The position numbers were made by a program, and so were the translations under genes. From positions 1,674,001 through 1,738,000 of the forward strand of contig NZ_CP058552.1 in the NCBI RefSeq assembly GCF_013401555.1: 64,000 nucleotides of DNA. Reading direction: 5' to 3'. How positions within the stretch are numbered: the first letter of the stretch is position 1; every line of letters begins with the position of its first letter. The stretch comes from Paenibacillus sp. E222 (lineage in GTDB: Bacteria > Bacillota > Bacilli > Paenibacillales > Paenibacillaceae). This document shows positions 28,363-37,315 of this stretch, in pieces. The notes below the pieces were generated by a model that ran no database searches, was not told the origin of the DNA, and was given only the letters and a program-made list of their open reading frames with translations.

Positions 28363-28393
28363 CAAAAGAAGACCCTCCTCGGATAAGGAGGGA
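28363..28393 (-). terminator. Terminator of the zinc-ribbon membrane protein gene
   Basis: On the minus strand CCCTCCT pairs with AGGAGGG, followed by TCTTCTTTTGTTT. Confidence 0.78.
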
Positions 28394-28423
28394 GAGCCTT
28401 CGTAAGAGCTTTTAAATTAGATG

Positions 28424-29338
28424 CTACAGACGACCGTATGGAGAATACATCAGGCTAATCAATCCAATGATTGTAGTGCCCAGAAAGCGAGAGAGAATAA
28501 AAAACAATACCACATTGGCAATCAACACGCTGTACATGCTATCGATGGCTGCCTTCGTACGATTCAGCGGATACTGGAACAGCACCGTGTTAAGAGATAC
28601 AAAGATAATCAAATACGAGACAATGAGGAAGAAGATAGCGATGGAATACGAGATAACAATAAACAGATTTGCCAGAACGAGCGACGCTACAGCGGGCACA
28701 AGCAATGTACCGAACTGGGCAACCAGTGTTTTGGGACGGAACGTTATTTTTTCAATCTTAAGTATGGCATACATCAACGCGATCGCTACGACCAATGAAA
28801 TGGCGGTGAACAACAGTGGTCTGATAAACCCACCAATGAACAATCCGTCCATATCCATCCGGGCGAATGTAATCAAAAAGTATGTAGAGGATAGAACCGC
28901 AATCAGAGCCATCGTGATCCAACCGTTAAGAGAATGCTGTTCACCAACGGTTTTCATGGTTTGATAAGGGCGGGTGAGCACACTAAGGAAATAGGATAGA
29001 TACTGTTTGCTTACTTCTTTGGCTTGCTGAACTTTCTCATTTTGTACAATGTTGTTCCACTGATTGGTGTTGTTGTTTCCTGAAGCTGAAGCGCCCTCTG
29101 TGCTGGAAGAGTCGGATGCATGTTGTACAGGTCTGGAAGCAGAAGGTGTGTTGGGAGAAATGGGAGCGTGAGGAGGTGTCGCCTGTGTGCTCGACCAACG
29201 GGTATATTCAGGTTCGGCAGCAGCGGATTGTTGCTCCTGAGCGGAATTTGCAGTAGGGGAAGAAGGAGTTAGATTAGCGCCGCACCTCTCGCAAAAGCTG
29301 GCATTTCCATTTTCATGATTACATACTGGGCATTTCAT
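28424..29338 (-). CDS. Zinc-ribbon membrane protein (Yip1/DUF6574-like)
   Basis: Protein of 304 residues. An N-terminal zinc ribbon (CPVCNHENG...CERCG, four Cys, residues 3-21) leads into a linker of about 90 residues rich in Ser, Pro, Asn and Gln, then five or six membrane helices (about 130-300). The layout fits zinc-ribbon/Yip1-like proteins of Bacilli such as YvbJ or YrvD relatives, whose role is not defined. ATG 29338 follows TTGGAGG. A terminator follows. The Fur-controlled efe operon is divergent, but this gene is not obviously part of it. Confidence 0.7.
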   Translation of the reverse strand: MKCPVCNHENGNASFCERCGANLTPSSPTANSAQEQQSAAAEPEYTRWSSTQATPPHAPISPNTPSASRPVQHASDSSSTEGASASGNNNTNQWNNIVQNEKVQQAKEVSKQYLSYFLSVLTRPYQTMKTVGEQHSLNGWITMALIAVLSSTYFLITFARMDMDGLFIGGFIRPLLFTAISLVVAIALMYAILKIEKITFRPKTLVAQFGTLLVPAVASLVLANLFIVISYSIAIFFLIVSYLIIFVSLNTVLFQYPLNRTKAAIDSMYSVLIANVVLFFILSRFLGTTIIGLISLMYSPYGRL

Positions 29339-29490
29339 GGCATGAGCCTCCAATTTCATAAAATTAAGATAATATAGACATTTTGTCTCATTTTAACGGG
29401 TGATGACGAAGTTTGTCTATGTTTTCAGGGGAATTAATACCCGGTATTTTCCACCTGAGTATTGATTAAACAGGTCCTCTTATTTTCATA

Positions 29491-29519
29491 TTGACATAAG
29501 TATGCGCCGGAATTATGAT
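29491..29519 (+). promoter_or_regulatory. SigA promoter of efeOBU
   Basis: Perfect -35 TTGACA (29491-29496), 17-bp spacer, -10 TATGAT (29514-29519). The start point is expected near 29526, just before the Fur box. Confidence 0.8.
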
Positions 29520-29532
29520 GTCTTTACCGAAA

Positions 29533-29550
29533 TTGATAATCATTATCATT
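29533..29550. promoter_or_regulatory. Fur box
   Basis: TGATAATCATTATCA (29534-29548) is a perfect 7-1-7 Fur palindrome over the expected transcription start. Iron-bound Fur should block the promoter. Confidence 0.92.
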
Positions 29551-29638
29551 AAATGAACGTTAATCTAAGGGTTTGTACTCATCGACATATTTATCGCAGG
29601 TGTACAACCATATCAGTTTAACCAATGGGGAGTGTATC

Positions 29639-30535
29639 GTGTTGAAAAAAATATTGGCACTGCCGGCTGTTGTGCTGGCAACTTCGGTTTTACTCGCCGC
29701 TTGCGGCAATAATGAAGCGGCTACGGACAAGGCAGAAACACCTGCTGCTCAAAGCGAAAATCAAACTTCCACAGAAACTACGGATGTAGCAGATCAGGAA
29801 GCGGCCGGGAGCGATTATACAACCGCAGTGGATGGCTATCGCACGTTTGCAATTGAGCAGATTGATGAATTCGTGAAGCAAACGGAGAAGTTTACGGATG
29901 CCGTGAAAGCTGGTGATCTGGAGACTGCCAAATCATTATATGCACCAGCTCGTATGTATTATGAACGTATTGAACCGGTAGCCGAGGCACTTGGGGATCT
30001 GGACCCGAATATCGATGCACGTGACGGAGATGTGGAGGCTGCCGACTGGCGCGGATTCCACCGGATTGAGAAGGCACTTTGGGAAGACAAGACGACCGAA
30101 GGCATGACTGACTTTGCGGATACCTTGTTAAGTGATGCGAAGCTCCTGCGTGCCAAAGTGGAGACGATGGACATCGATGCGAGTCTGATGGTAACGGGTG
30201 CGGTAGAACTGTTGAATGAGGTTTCCTCCAGCAAGGTAACCGGTGAAGAAGAACGTTATTCCCATACGGATCTGTATGATTTTGCAGCGAATGTAGAGGG
30301 AGCACGCGAGATTTATAACCTGCTCAAGGATGATCTGGCTGCCAAAGACAAGGATCTGAATCAGCAAATTGCGGACCGATTCGATGCACTGGAGAAAGAG
30401 CTTGCTCCATTCAAGGATGGAGACGGATACGTTTCCTATGAGAAGCTGAAGGATGAAGACGTGAAGAAGTTGAGTCAGAACCTGGATGCATTGGCCGAGC
30501 CGCTGTCGAATATGGGACAAGTACTGGGAGTGTAG
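29639..30535 (+). CDS. efeO: EfeO, iron-binding lipoprotein of the Efe uptake system (imelysin/M75 fold)
   Basis: Protein of 298 residues. Lipoprotein signal LKKILALPAVVLATSVLLAAC, lipobox LAAC; the mature part is the M75/imelysin helical domain with the HxxE metal motif in WRGFHRIEKALW (His141, Glu144). It hands iron to the EfeU permease. It lacks the N-terminal cupredoxin domain of E. coli EfeO, as usual in Gram-positive systems. The start is GTG 29639 (or TTG 29642) after GGGGAG. It is first in a three-gene operon behind a Fur box. Confidence 0.93.
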   Translation: MLKKILALPAVVLATSVLLAACGNNEAATDKAETPAAQSENQTSTETTDVADQEAAGSDYTTAVDGYRTFAIEQIDEFVKQTEKFTDAVKAGDLETAKSLYAPARMYYERIEPVAEALGDLDPNIDARDGDVEAADWRGFHRIEKALWEDKTTEGMTDFADTLLSDAKLLRAKVETMDIDASLMVTGAVELLNEVSSSKVTGEEERYSHTDLYDFAANVEGAREIYNLLKDDLAAKDKDLNQQIADRFDALEKELAPFKDGDGYVSYEKLKDEDVKKLSQNLDALAEPLSNMGQVLGV

Positions 30536-30539
30536 AACG

Positions 30540-31820
30540 ATGACCGAGCAGAAAAAGGATTCGCTGAAAAAGCCGTTGTCACGGCGTGAAATGCTGAAGC
30601 TGACCGGCGTGGCCGGATTGGGTCTGCTTTTGGGCGGAGGCGGTGCCAGCGGTCTGATGGCGCTGGGCCGCAAAAAGAGTCCGGCGTCCGCTGTGGAGCA
30701 AGCCTCGCCGAATGACAAAGGCCTGCCCTTTTATGGCAAGCACCAGGCGGGAATCATTACCCCGGCTCAGGATTTCATCTGCTTTGCCGCCTTTGATGTG
30801 ACGGCGGGAAGTGCGGATGATCTCCGCCGTCTGTTCAAGAACTGGACGGCCGCTGCCGCTCCCATGGCCGCCGGAGAGATGATTGGCGAACATAATACAA
30901 CGCTGAATACGCCCCCTACCGATACGGGCGAAGCGGCAGGCCTGACACCGTCACGAACCACGTTGACGTTTGGTGTGGGGCCCTCTTTGTTTGACGGGCG
31001 CTTCGGGCTGCAGGGCCGGAAGCCCAAGGGCCTGCGCGATCTGCCGGCATTCGCCGGAGATGCGCTGGACCCGCAGTGGTGTGGTGGCGACCTGTGCGTG
31101 CAAGTCTGCGCAGACGATATGCAGGTCGCCTTCCATGCCATCCGCAATCTCGCGCGCATCGCACGCGGGCATGCGGTATTGCGCTGGACGCAGGAAGGTT
31201 TCCAGCGCACAGGCCGAGCTGACCCTGCGGGTGGAACACCGCGCAACTTGCTCGGCTTCAAGGATGGCACCGGCAATCCGGATACAACGGATGCGGTGCT
31301 GATGGACCAGACCGTCTGGGCGCAGCCGGCTGACGGTCCGGGGTGGATGGCTGGCGGCAGCTATATGGCCGTCCGCCGGGTTCGCATGCGTGTGGAGGTG
31401 TGGGACCGCTCCACACTGAAGGACCAGGAGGCGACATTTGGACGCCACCGGGACAGCGGAGCGCCGCTCGGCAGCCGCGGCGAGTTCGATCCGGTAGATT
31501 TGAAGGCCAAGTCTGCCGATGGGCAGCCTGTAATTCCGGCAACGTCACATCTGCGTCTCGCGAAGGGGGACGGCAGTCAGCAAATTTTACGCCGCTCCTA
31601 CTCGTATTCGAGTGGGCTCGATGCCAAGACCGGGCAGCTGGATGCAGGTTTGCTGTTCATTAGCTATCAACGGGACCTGGAGAAACAGTTTATTCCGATT
31701 CAGAAACGACTGGCAAAGAACGACAAGCTGAACGAATATACCGTGCACACAGGCAGTGCTGTATTTGCCTGTTTCCCGGGAATTATGAATGGCGGATATA
31801 TTGGGGACACCTTAATTTAA
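30540..31820 (+). CDS. efeB: EfeB, Tat-exported DyP-type heme peroxidase
   Basis: Protein of 426 residues. A twin-arginine signal (SRREMLKLTGVAGLGLLLGG) precedes a DyP peroxidase domain with the catalytic GFKDGTGNP motif (Asp242) and FISYQRDLEKQFIPIQ near the end. In the Efe system it oxidises ferrous iron, or handles heme, outside the membrane so that iron can be taken up by EfeU. ATG 30540 lies 4 bp after the efeO stop. The body of the gene (about 31000-31600) is clearly richer in GC than efeO and efeU, with G/C at most third positions, which may mark a different history. Confidence 0.93.
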   Translation: MTEQKKDSLKKPLSRREMLKLTGVAGLGLLLGGGGASGLMALGRKKSPASAVEQASPNDKGLPFYGKHQAGIITPAQDFICFAAFDVTAGSADDLRRLFKNWTAAAAPMAAGEMIGEHNTTLNTPPTDTGEAAGLTPSRTTLTFGVGPSLFDGRFGLQGRKPKGLRDLPAFAGDALDPQWCGGDLCVQVCADDMQVAFHAIRNLARIARGHAVLRWTQEGFQRTGRADPAGGTPRNLLGFKDGTGNPDTTDAVLMDQTVWAQPADGPGWMAGGSYMAVRRVRMRVEVWDRSTLKDQEATFGRHRDSGAPLGSRGEFDPVDLKAKSADGQPVIPATSHLRLAKGDGSQQILRRSYSYSSGLDAKTGQLDAGLLFISYQRDLEKQFIPIQKRLAKNDKLNEYTVHTGSAVFACFPGIMNGGYIGDTLI

Positions 31821-31834
31821 TGGGGAGGATGACA

Positions 31835-33733
31835 ATGATGGGCAGGATCGCAGATCGGAAGGCGCAGAAGCGGCGGATGTACAAAGGAAGGTTGATGCGC
31901 TCCTTGCTGATGCTGCTGGTGTTCCTGATGGTGGGGTCCGGGGTAATTCGCTTACCTGGCATGGCACATGCTTCTGGAGAAGGGCTCCAAAACAATGAGC
32001 AGTCTGTGCAAAAACAACTGGATAGTCTATTGCCGCCTGTGGGCAGCGCCTTGGTTGAAGCGGGACAGGGCAAGCTGACAGAAGCGACGGAGGATGTCGC
32101 TGAGTTCCGGCAACTGTGGGATGCTGCCAGCACGTTGGTGCCGGAACAGAACGCAGATCAGGTTGCGACGGCCGCCAGCGTTGTAGGTGAAGCCTTGTCC
32201 AAAGCGGAACAGGCACTGTCGAGCAATGATTCTGATGCTGCCAAGAAAGCATTGGCGGATCTTGCCCGTGCGACCAATCAGTACATTGAGGCGTTTCAGG
32301 TGGCAGAAGAGAGCGACGATGCAGGCCGTAAAGCGGCTGAAAGGCTGCTGCCAGACGCACGTAAAAGCTTGAGTGCAATGGAACAGGGCGATTGGACCCA
32401 GGCAGAGCTTGCCTATAAACGGATTGTTACGGCCTGGAAAGGCACCGAAGCTCCGATTCGTCAGGATCATTTTGGCGTATACAGCCAGTTGGAGAAAGAC
32501 ATCAGTCTGGTTCGCATTGCAATGCAGGCCGAGCCCCGCAAGGAAGAACAGGCAACAGCGCGTATGCAGGAACTGGTCACGTTGCTCACAGATTACATTG
32601 CAGGGACCCTCAAGGAAGGGGAAGTTGAGGATACGTCAGCATCCTCCGATGTTTCTTCATTGTCCGACCTGCTGAAATTATTGGAGCAAATAGAGCAGCA
32701 GATTCAAGCCGGGGATACCACTACTGCTGCAACCGGATTGGAGCAGTTTATCGTGGCCTGGCCTTTGGTTGAAGGTCAGGTGCAGATATCATCTCCAGCT
32801 TCATATACGGCCATTGAGAATGAAATGGCCGAAGCATCGGGATATGTCGTCTCCAATCCGCCAAATACGGCGAAGGCAACCGAGGTTATAACCCGAATGA
32901 TCAATCGGCTGGCGCCGTTAACGGCTACCACCTCATACACGGCATGGGATGCGGCATTGATTTTGCTTCGCGAAGGATTGGAAGCCATTCTGGTACTCTC
33001 TGCATTGCTCGCTTATGCCAAGAAGAGTGGCGAGACTGCGGCCCGGCGCTGGATCTGGGCTGGTGCCGGTAGTGGTCTGCTGCTTAGTGCGGCGTTAGCC
33101 GTTGTACTGTCGCTGACTCTTGCTGTGGCATCATCGGGCAGCACACGGGAGATGATTGAGGGGTATACGGGGCTTGCAGCCGTTGTACTAATGTTGACGG
33201 TTGGGCATTGGATGCATAGCAAATCAAATACCCGCTCCTGGAATAGCTATGTACAGCGACAGGTAGGTGGTGCACTGGCCCGGGGAAGTCTATGGTCACT
33301 CTTCGCTGTGGCGGGTCTTGCCATATTGCGGGAAGGTGCGGAGACGGCGATCTTTTATATCGGCATGGCGCCTGCAATTGAGACCTCGCAGATGTTGATC
33401 GGTATGGGGGCAGCGTTGCTCATCCTGATTGTATTAGCTGTAGCCATTATTCAGTTCAGTGTACGTCTGCCTGTACGATGGTTTTTCCTGACCGCTACGC
33501 TGCTGATCTATTATCTGGTATTTCGTTTCCTTGGAGAGAGTATTCACTCCCTTCAAGTCTCAGCAGCGCTGGGGGCTCATGTCGCACCGAGTCTGCCGAC
33601 GATTGGCTGGCTTGGTATGTATCCGACATGGGAGACCTTTATTCCACAACTCGTTGTGCTCGTCTTTATGATCTTCAATTTGATTCGTACAGAGGTACGT
33701 TCAACCAAAGGAGCATCCAAGGCCTCCGTGTAG
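31835..33733 (+). CDS. efeU: EfeU, FTR1-family iron permease with N-terminal extracellular domain
   Basis: Protein of 632 residues. A signal-like helix (about 10-45), a helical extracellular region of about 330 residues, then seven membrane helices. The two iron-binding motifs of FTR1 permeases are present: REGLE (379-383) and REGAE (499-503). It moves iron after oxidation by EfeB. ATG 31835 follows GGGGAGG at 31822-31828; an earlier ATG at 31820 overlaps the efeB stop and has no site. The long N-terminal part is typical of Gram-positive EfeU/YwbL homologues. A bidirectional terminator follows. Confidence 0.92.
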   Translation: MMGRIADRKAQKRRMYKGRLMRSLLMLLVFLMVGSGVIRLPGMAHASGEGLQNNEQSVQKQLDSLLPPVGSALVEAGQGKLTEATEDVAEFRQLWDAASTLVPEQNADQVATAASVVGEALSKAEQALSSNDSDAAKKALADLARATNQYIEAFQVAEESDDAGRKAAERLLPDARKSLSAMEQGDWTQAELAYKRIVTAWKGTEAPIRQDHFGVYSQLEKDISLVRIAMQAEPRKEEQATARMQELVTLLTDYIAGTLKEGEVEDTSASSDVSSLSDLLKLLEQIEQQIQAGDTTTAATGLEQFIVAWPLVEGQVQISSPASYTAIENEMAEASGYVVSNPPNTAKATEVITRMINRLAPLTATTSYTAWDAALILLREGLEAILVLSALLAYAKKSGETAARRWIWAGAGSGLLLSAALAVVLSLTLAVASSGSTREMIEGYTGLAAVVLMLTVGHWMHSKSNTRSWNSYVQRQVGGALARGSLWSLFAVAGLAILREGAETAIFYIGMAPAIETSQMLIGMGAALLILIVLAVAIIQFSVRLPVRWFFLTATLLIYYLVFRFLGESIHSLQVSAALGAHVAPSLPTIGWLGMYPTWETFIPQLVVLVFMIFNLIRTEVRSTKGASKASV

Positions 33734-33823
33734 CACAGAGCTACGAATCCCGATTAGAGGCTGCGTCCTGCTCGCGTCATATTTTGACCGCATCATAAAA
33801 AGGGCATCTATAAGTCCCTATAG

Positions 33824-33881
33824 AAAAAGCCGTATCCTTCACGTTCTATTCTGCGTGAAAGATACGGCTATTTATTTTTTT
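33824..33881. terminator. Bidirectional terminator between efeU and lacI-type gene
   Basis: AAGCCGTATC...CACG pairs with CGTG...GATACGGCT, with A-rich sequence before and TTTATTTTTTT after. It serves both convergent transcripts. Confidence 0.85.
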
Positions 33882-33899
33882 AGAGATCTATGAGATAAG

Positions 33900-34961
33900 T
33901 TAAACGGTCTGTGGATTGGCTTTCATAAGTGTGGGTGTGGACTCCCGTATGATCGGTTTGGTTACGATATGCGAGACCTGATAAGGCTGTGACGGATGAT
34001 CAATCCGGGATAACAGCATCTCCGCAGCCTTAATGCCCATTTCGTTGCTGTAGATATGAACCGTCGTTAATGCAGGCTCAATAATTCGTGATTCAGGTGC
34101 GTTATCGAATCCGCATATGACGATATCCTGGGGCACTTTAACATTCCTCGCTCTCAAAGCTCTGATCAAGTCGACTGCGATAAAGTCGTTGGCACACACA
34201 TACGCATCAGGCAGCGACTTCAGCTCTGCCACGCGTTCGTTCAACCAGCCAGGCTTTGAGAAAAACAGGCGGTCATCATCCACAATGCAATGGGATGGAT
34301 CGACCTGCAGCCTCGCTTCCAGCATCGCCCGCTGATATCCTACCCAACGTTCATTGAAGCTTTTGCAATGATTGTAATCCCCGGCAAATCCAACATGGTT
34401 GTAGCCGCTCTCAATTAATTTTCTGGTTAACTGATACGTGCTGTGCTCATTCTCCATGAGCAGCAAATCTGCATGAAATTCCGGATAACAGATGTCGGAA
34501 GCGCAATCGATGAAGATCGTGGGAATTCCGAGATCGGTAATAAGCTGAGTATATTTCAGATTGAACAACTCAATGCAAATGATACCGTCCACGTTGGAAA
34601 TATCAAAATTGTTGGGAAGTGTAAGTGAGTCCTGATCAACCTCACGTACGATATGAATGGAGAGATTGTATCCCTCTGCGCTGATTCTTTTCTCCAGACC
34701 ACTGATTAACATCGAACCAAAGTGAGATGTATTGGGCAGATTCTCCGTTAACAGGGCGATATTGTTTGGAGCTTTGGTTAGAACATGCTCATTTTCCATA
34801 TAGGCAAACTGTTTATATTTAAGTTCAATTGCTTTTTTAATTACACGATTACGTGTCTCATCCGGGATATTTCCGCTATCATTCAAGGCTTTGGAAGCTG
34901 TATTCCGGGAGATGCCCAAAGCATCTGCGATGTCCTGTATCGTAACTTTTTCTTTTGCCAT
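33900..34961 (-). CDS. LacI-family regulator, probable controller of the fructan locus
   Basis: Protein of 353 residues. The N-terminal helix-turn-helix VTIQDIADALGISRNTASKALNDSGNIPDETRNRVIKKA (about 6-45) is followed by a periplasmic-binding-protein-like ligand domain (GIICIELFNL, YVCANDFIAVDLIRAL, DIVICGFDNAPESRI). It is divergent from the sugar ABC genes and shares a 430-bp AT-rich control region with them. Its effector is likely a fructose-containing sugar, by context only. Confidence 0.88.
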   Translation of the reverse strand: MAKEKVTIQDIADALGISRNTASKALNDSGNIPDETRNRVIKKAIELKYKQFAYMENEHVLTKAPNNIALLTENLPNTSHFGSMLISGLEKRISAEGYNLSIHIVREVDQDSLTLPNNFDISNVDGIICIELFNLKYTQLITDLGIPTIFIDCASDICYPEFHADLLLMENEHSTYQLTRKLIESGYNHVGFAGDYNHCKSFNERWVGYQRAMLEARLQVDPSHCIVDDDRLFFSKPGWLNERVAELKSLPDAYVCANDFIAVDLIRALRARNVKVPQDIVICGFDNAPESRIIEPALTTVHIYSNEMGIKAAEMLLSRIDHPSQPYQVSHIVTKPIIRESTPTLMKANPQTV

Positions 34962-35395
34962 CTAGTGCTTCACCTCTAATGATCATATCGTCGTCCATAG
35001 TATTATCTTAGTCAAATGTATAATAGATCGGAACAAATAGCAATCTCGATTTTACATATGCACAATTAAGTTTACATTTTTAATTTAAATTAAGCGCTTT
35101 TATATGTATTCAGAAGTTTTGTTACAAATGATCATTAGTTTGAAATATCCTACTGCTGATAAGGGGAATGACAGGTTGAAGGGAAATAAACAAACGTTAT
35201 ATATACAATGAAATGCACATTTAGAACTTGGAAAACACACTAAATGTTATCAAATGCACAATTATTTTTTACATAATGTATTGACTAATGCCTAGATTAC
35301 CTGATAAATTGTAAATTATTAAATGAGCAATTGTAAATATTGAAAGCCCTTACTGCAAACAATTGTCAACTTCAGGAATGAACGGAGGTAATGTG
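34962..35395. promoter_or_regulatory. AT-rich control region of the fructan locus with repeated operator-like motifs
   Basis: It contains a LacI/cre-like core AAGCGCTT (35092-35099) and four copies of ATGCACAATT or a close variant at 35058, 35213, 35254 and 35323. Copies 1 and 3 extend into a shared TTTACAT at the same distance. A possible promoter for the permease gene is TTGACT (35281-35286) with TAAATT about 18 bp on. There is no gene in this stretch. Confidence 0.5.
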
Positions 35396-36361
35396 TTGGA
35401 TAACACAGTGGATACCAAAAAGGGTACAGGAAGGGCGTTGAAAGAGAGGGCATCTACAGTTCACAGGATGCAGCAGTTCAAAAAGAATTATTTTTTGTAC
35501 TTGTTACTCGCACCAGCTCTGATCCTGACCCTTGTCTTCAAATACATCCCGATGTACGGAGCCATTATCGCATTTAAGGATTTTAGTCCGATCAAAGGTA
35601 TTATGGGCAGTGAGTGGGTAGGCTTGAAGCATTTTGAGAAGTTTTTGGCTTCGCCCAATTTTGACGTCATCTTTATGAATACGCTTAAACTCAGTTTTTT
35701 TGGATTGATATTCAGCTTTCCGGTCCCGATTTTGCTTGCTCTCATGCTCAATCAGGTACGTAAAGCCGGAGTGAAGAAAAACATCCAATTGTTTCTGTAT
35801 GCACCCAACTTTATCTCGGTAGTTGTCGTTGTGGGTATGCTGTTTATCTTTCTATCCCCAACAGGGCCGATCAATCAGATAGCCACAGCAATTACAGGGC
35901 ATCCTATTATGTTTATGTCCGAACCGGAATACTTCCGCTGGATATACATTTTGTCGGATATTTGGACCGGGGCGGGCTGGGCTTCCATCATTTATGTCGC
36001 TGCTTTGGCCAATGTCGATCCGGAACTTCACAATGCAGCCAACCTGGATGGAGCGAATCTCATTCAGCGTATTCGCCATATCGACCTTCCGACGATTCGA
36101 CCGATTATGGCCATCGTATTTATTCTTGCCGCTGGCGGGATCATGTCGATTGGATTTGAGAAGGCCTACCTGATGCAGACATCCATGAACTTGCCTTCCT
36201 CCGAAATCATTGCCACGTATGTGTACAAGGTGGGCTTGCAGTCCGGAGATTACGCTTATTCTGCGGCAGTAGGATTATTTAACTCCGTCATCAATGTCAT
36301 TTTGCTGGTGACTGTGAATCTGATCGTGAAGAAATTGAATGAAGGCGAAGGCCTCTATTAG
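35396..36361 (+). CDS. Carbohydrate ABC permease, LplB type
   Basis: Protein of about 321 residues with six membrane helices (first about 35-60). The inner-membrane loop EAA motif reads ELHNAANLDGANLIQRIRHIDLPTIRPI, as in CUT1 permeases of the LplB/YtcP group. Start: GGAGGT at 35384-35389 points to TTG 35396 (GTG 35393 is adjacent). With the next two genes it forms an importer for an oligosaccharide. No ATPase gene is present, so a shared MsmX-like ATPase elsewhere must energise it (inference). Confidence 0.9.
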   Translation: MDNTVDTKKGTGRALKERASTVHRMQQFKKNYFLYLLLAPALILTLVFKYIPMYGAIIAFKDFSPIKGIMGSEWVGLKHFEKFLASPNFDVIFMNTLKLSFFGLIFSFPVPILLALMLNQVRKAGVKKNIQLFLYAPNFISVVVVVGMLFIFLSPTGPINQIATAITGHPIMFMSEPEYFRWIYILSDIWTGAGWASIIYVAALANVDPELHNAANLDGANLIQRIRHIDLPTIRPIMAIVFILAAGGIMSIGFEKAYLMQTSMNLPSSEIIATYVYKVGLQSGDYAYSAAVGLFNSVINVILLVTVNLIVKKLNEGEGLY

Positions 36362-36377
36362 GAAAGGAGTGTTATCC

Positions 36378-37259
36378 ATGGTAGTCAAACATACGGGACT
36401 GGATCGACTGATCCTCACGCTGAACGCGATTTTTCTCACCTGTGCCGTACTGGTTGTGGTTGTCCCCCTGATTTATATCGTCGTTGCCTCATTCATGGAC
36501 CCGACGGTACTGCTGAACCGCGGGCTGTCCTTCAATGTATCCGACTGGAGTCTGGATGGGTATCAGATGATTCTATCCAATCCGGCCATGATTCGAGGGT
36601 TTGCCAATGCGGTGCTGTACTCGGTTTCTTTTGCACTAGTGACGGTGACCGTCTCGATATTTGCAGGGTATGCCTTGTCTGATGAAAGGCTGGCTGGGCG
36701 AGGATTTTTCATGATTATTTTTATCATCACGATGTTCTTCGGTGGCGGTTTGATCCCGACCTATCTGCTTGTTCGTAATCTAGGCATGCTGGATACGGTA
36801 TGGGCCATTATCATCCCAGGCGCAGTCAATGTCTGGAACATCATTCTCTCCAGAACCTTCTTCAAAGGGGTGCCGCGAGAACTGAAAGAAGCCGCCAATG
36901 TGGATGGTGCCTCCGAGATGAAGATTTTCTTCCAGATCGTCATTCCGTTATCGAAACCTATCATTTTTGTTCTCGCGTTGTACGCGTTTGTAGGCCAGTG
37001 GAATTCCTATTTTGACGCCATGATCTATCTGGACAATCCGAACCTCCATCCGCTCCAGCTTGTTCTGCGCTCCATTCTGATTCAGAATCAGGCTGCACCG
37101 GGCATGATCAGTGATCAGCTTGCGATGGCGGAACTGAAACGTCTCTCGGAAATGATCAAATATTCAGCCATTGTCATTTCGAGTCTGCCACTCATTATCA
37201 TGTATCCGTTCTTTCAGAAATACTTCGAAAAAGGTGTCATGGTAGGTTCGCTCAAATAG
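36378..37259 (+). CDS. Carbohydrate ABC permease, YtcP type
   Basis: Protein of 293 residues, six membrane helices. The EAA loop is ELKEAANVDGASEMKIFFQIVIPLSKP. The C-terminal QLAMAELKRLSEMIKYSAIVISSLPLIIMYPFFQKYFEKGVMVGSLK is typical of YtcP proteins. ATG 36378 follows GGAAAGGAG, 16 bp after the first permease. It partners that permease in the heterodimeric channel. Confidence 0.92.
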   Translation: MVVKHTGLDRLILTLNAIFLTCAVLVVVVPLIYIVVASFMDPTVLLNRGLSFNVSDWSLDGYQMILSNPAMIRGFANAVLYSVSFALVTVTVSIFAGYALSDERLAGRGFFMIIFIITMFFGGGLIPTYLLVRNLGMLDTVWAIIIPGAVNVWNIILSRTFFKGVPRELKEAANVDGASEMKIFFQIVIPLSKPIIFVLALYAFVGQWNSYFDAMIYLDNPNLHPLQLVLRSILIQNQAAPGMISDQLAMAELKRLSEMIKYSAIVISSLPLIIMYPFFQKYFEKGVMVGSLK

Positions 37260-37315
37260 TGAACAGTCTGAAATATAGCGCGCTCGACCCAACATAATCC
37301 ACGGAGGTCATTATC

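Noticed and set aside
30951..31448. Long minus-strand frames opposite efeB
   Set aside because: They are by-products of the high GC of efeB; EfeB itself has the Tat signal and DyP motif in the plus frame.
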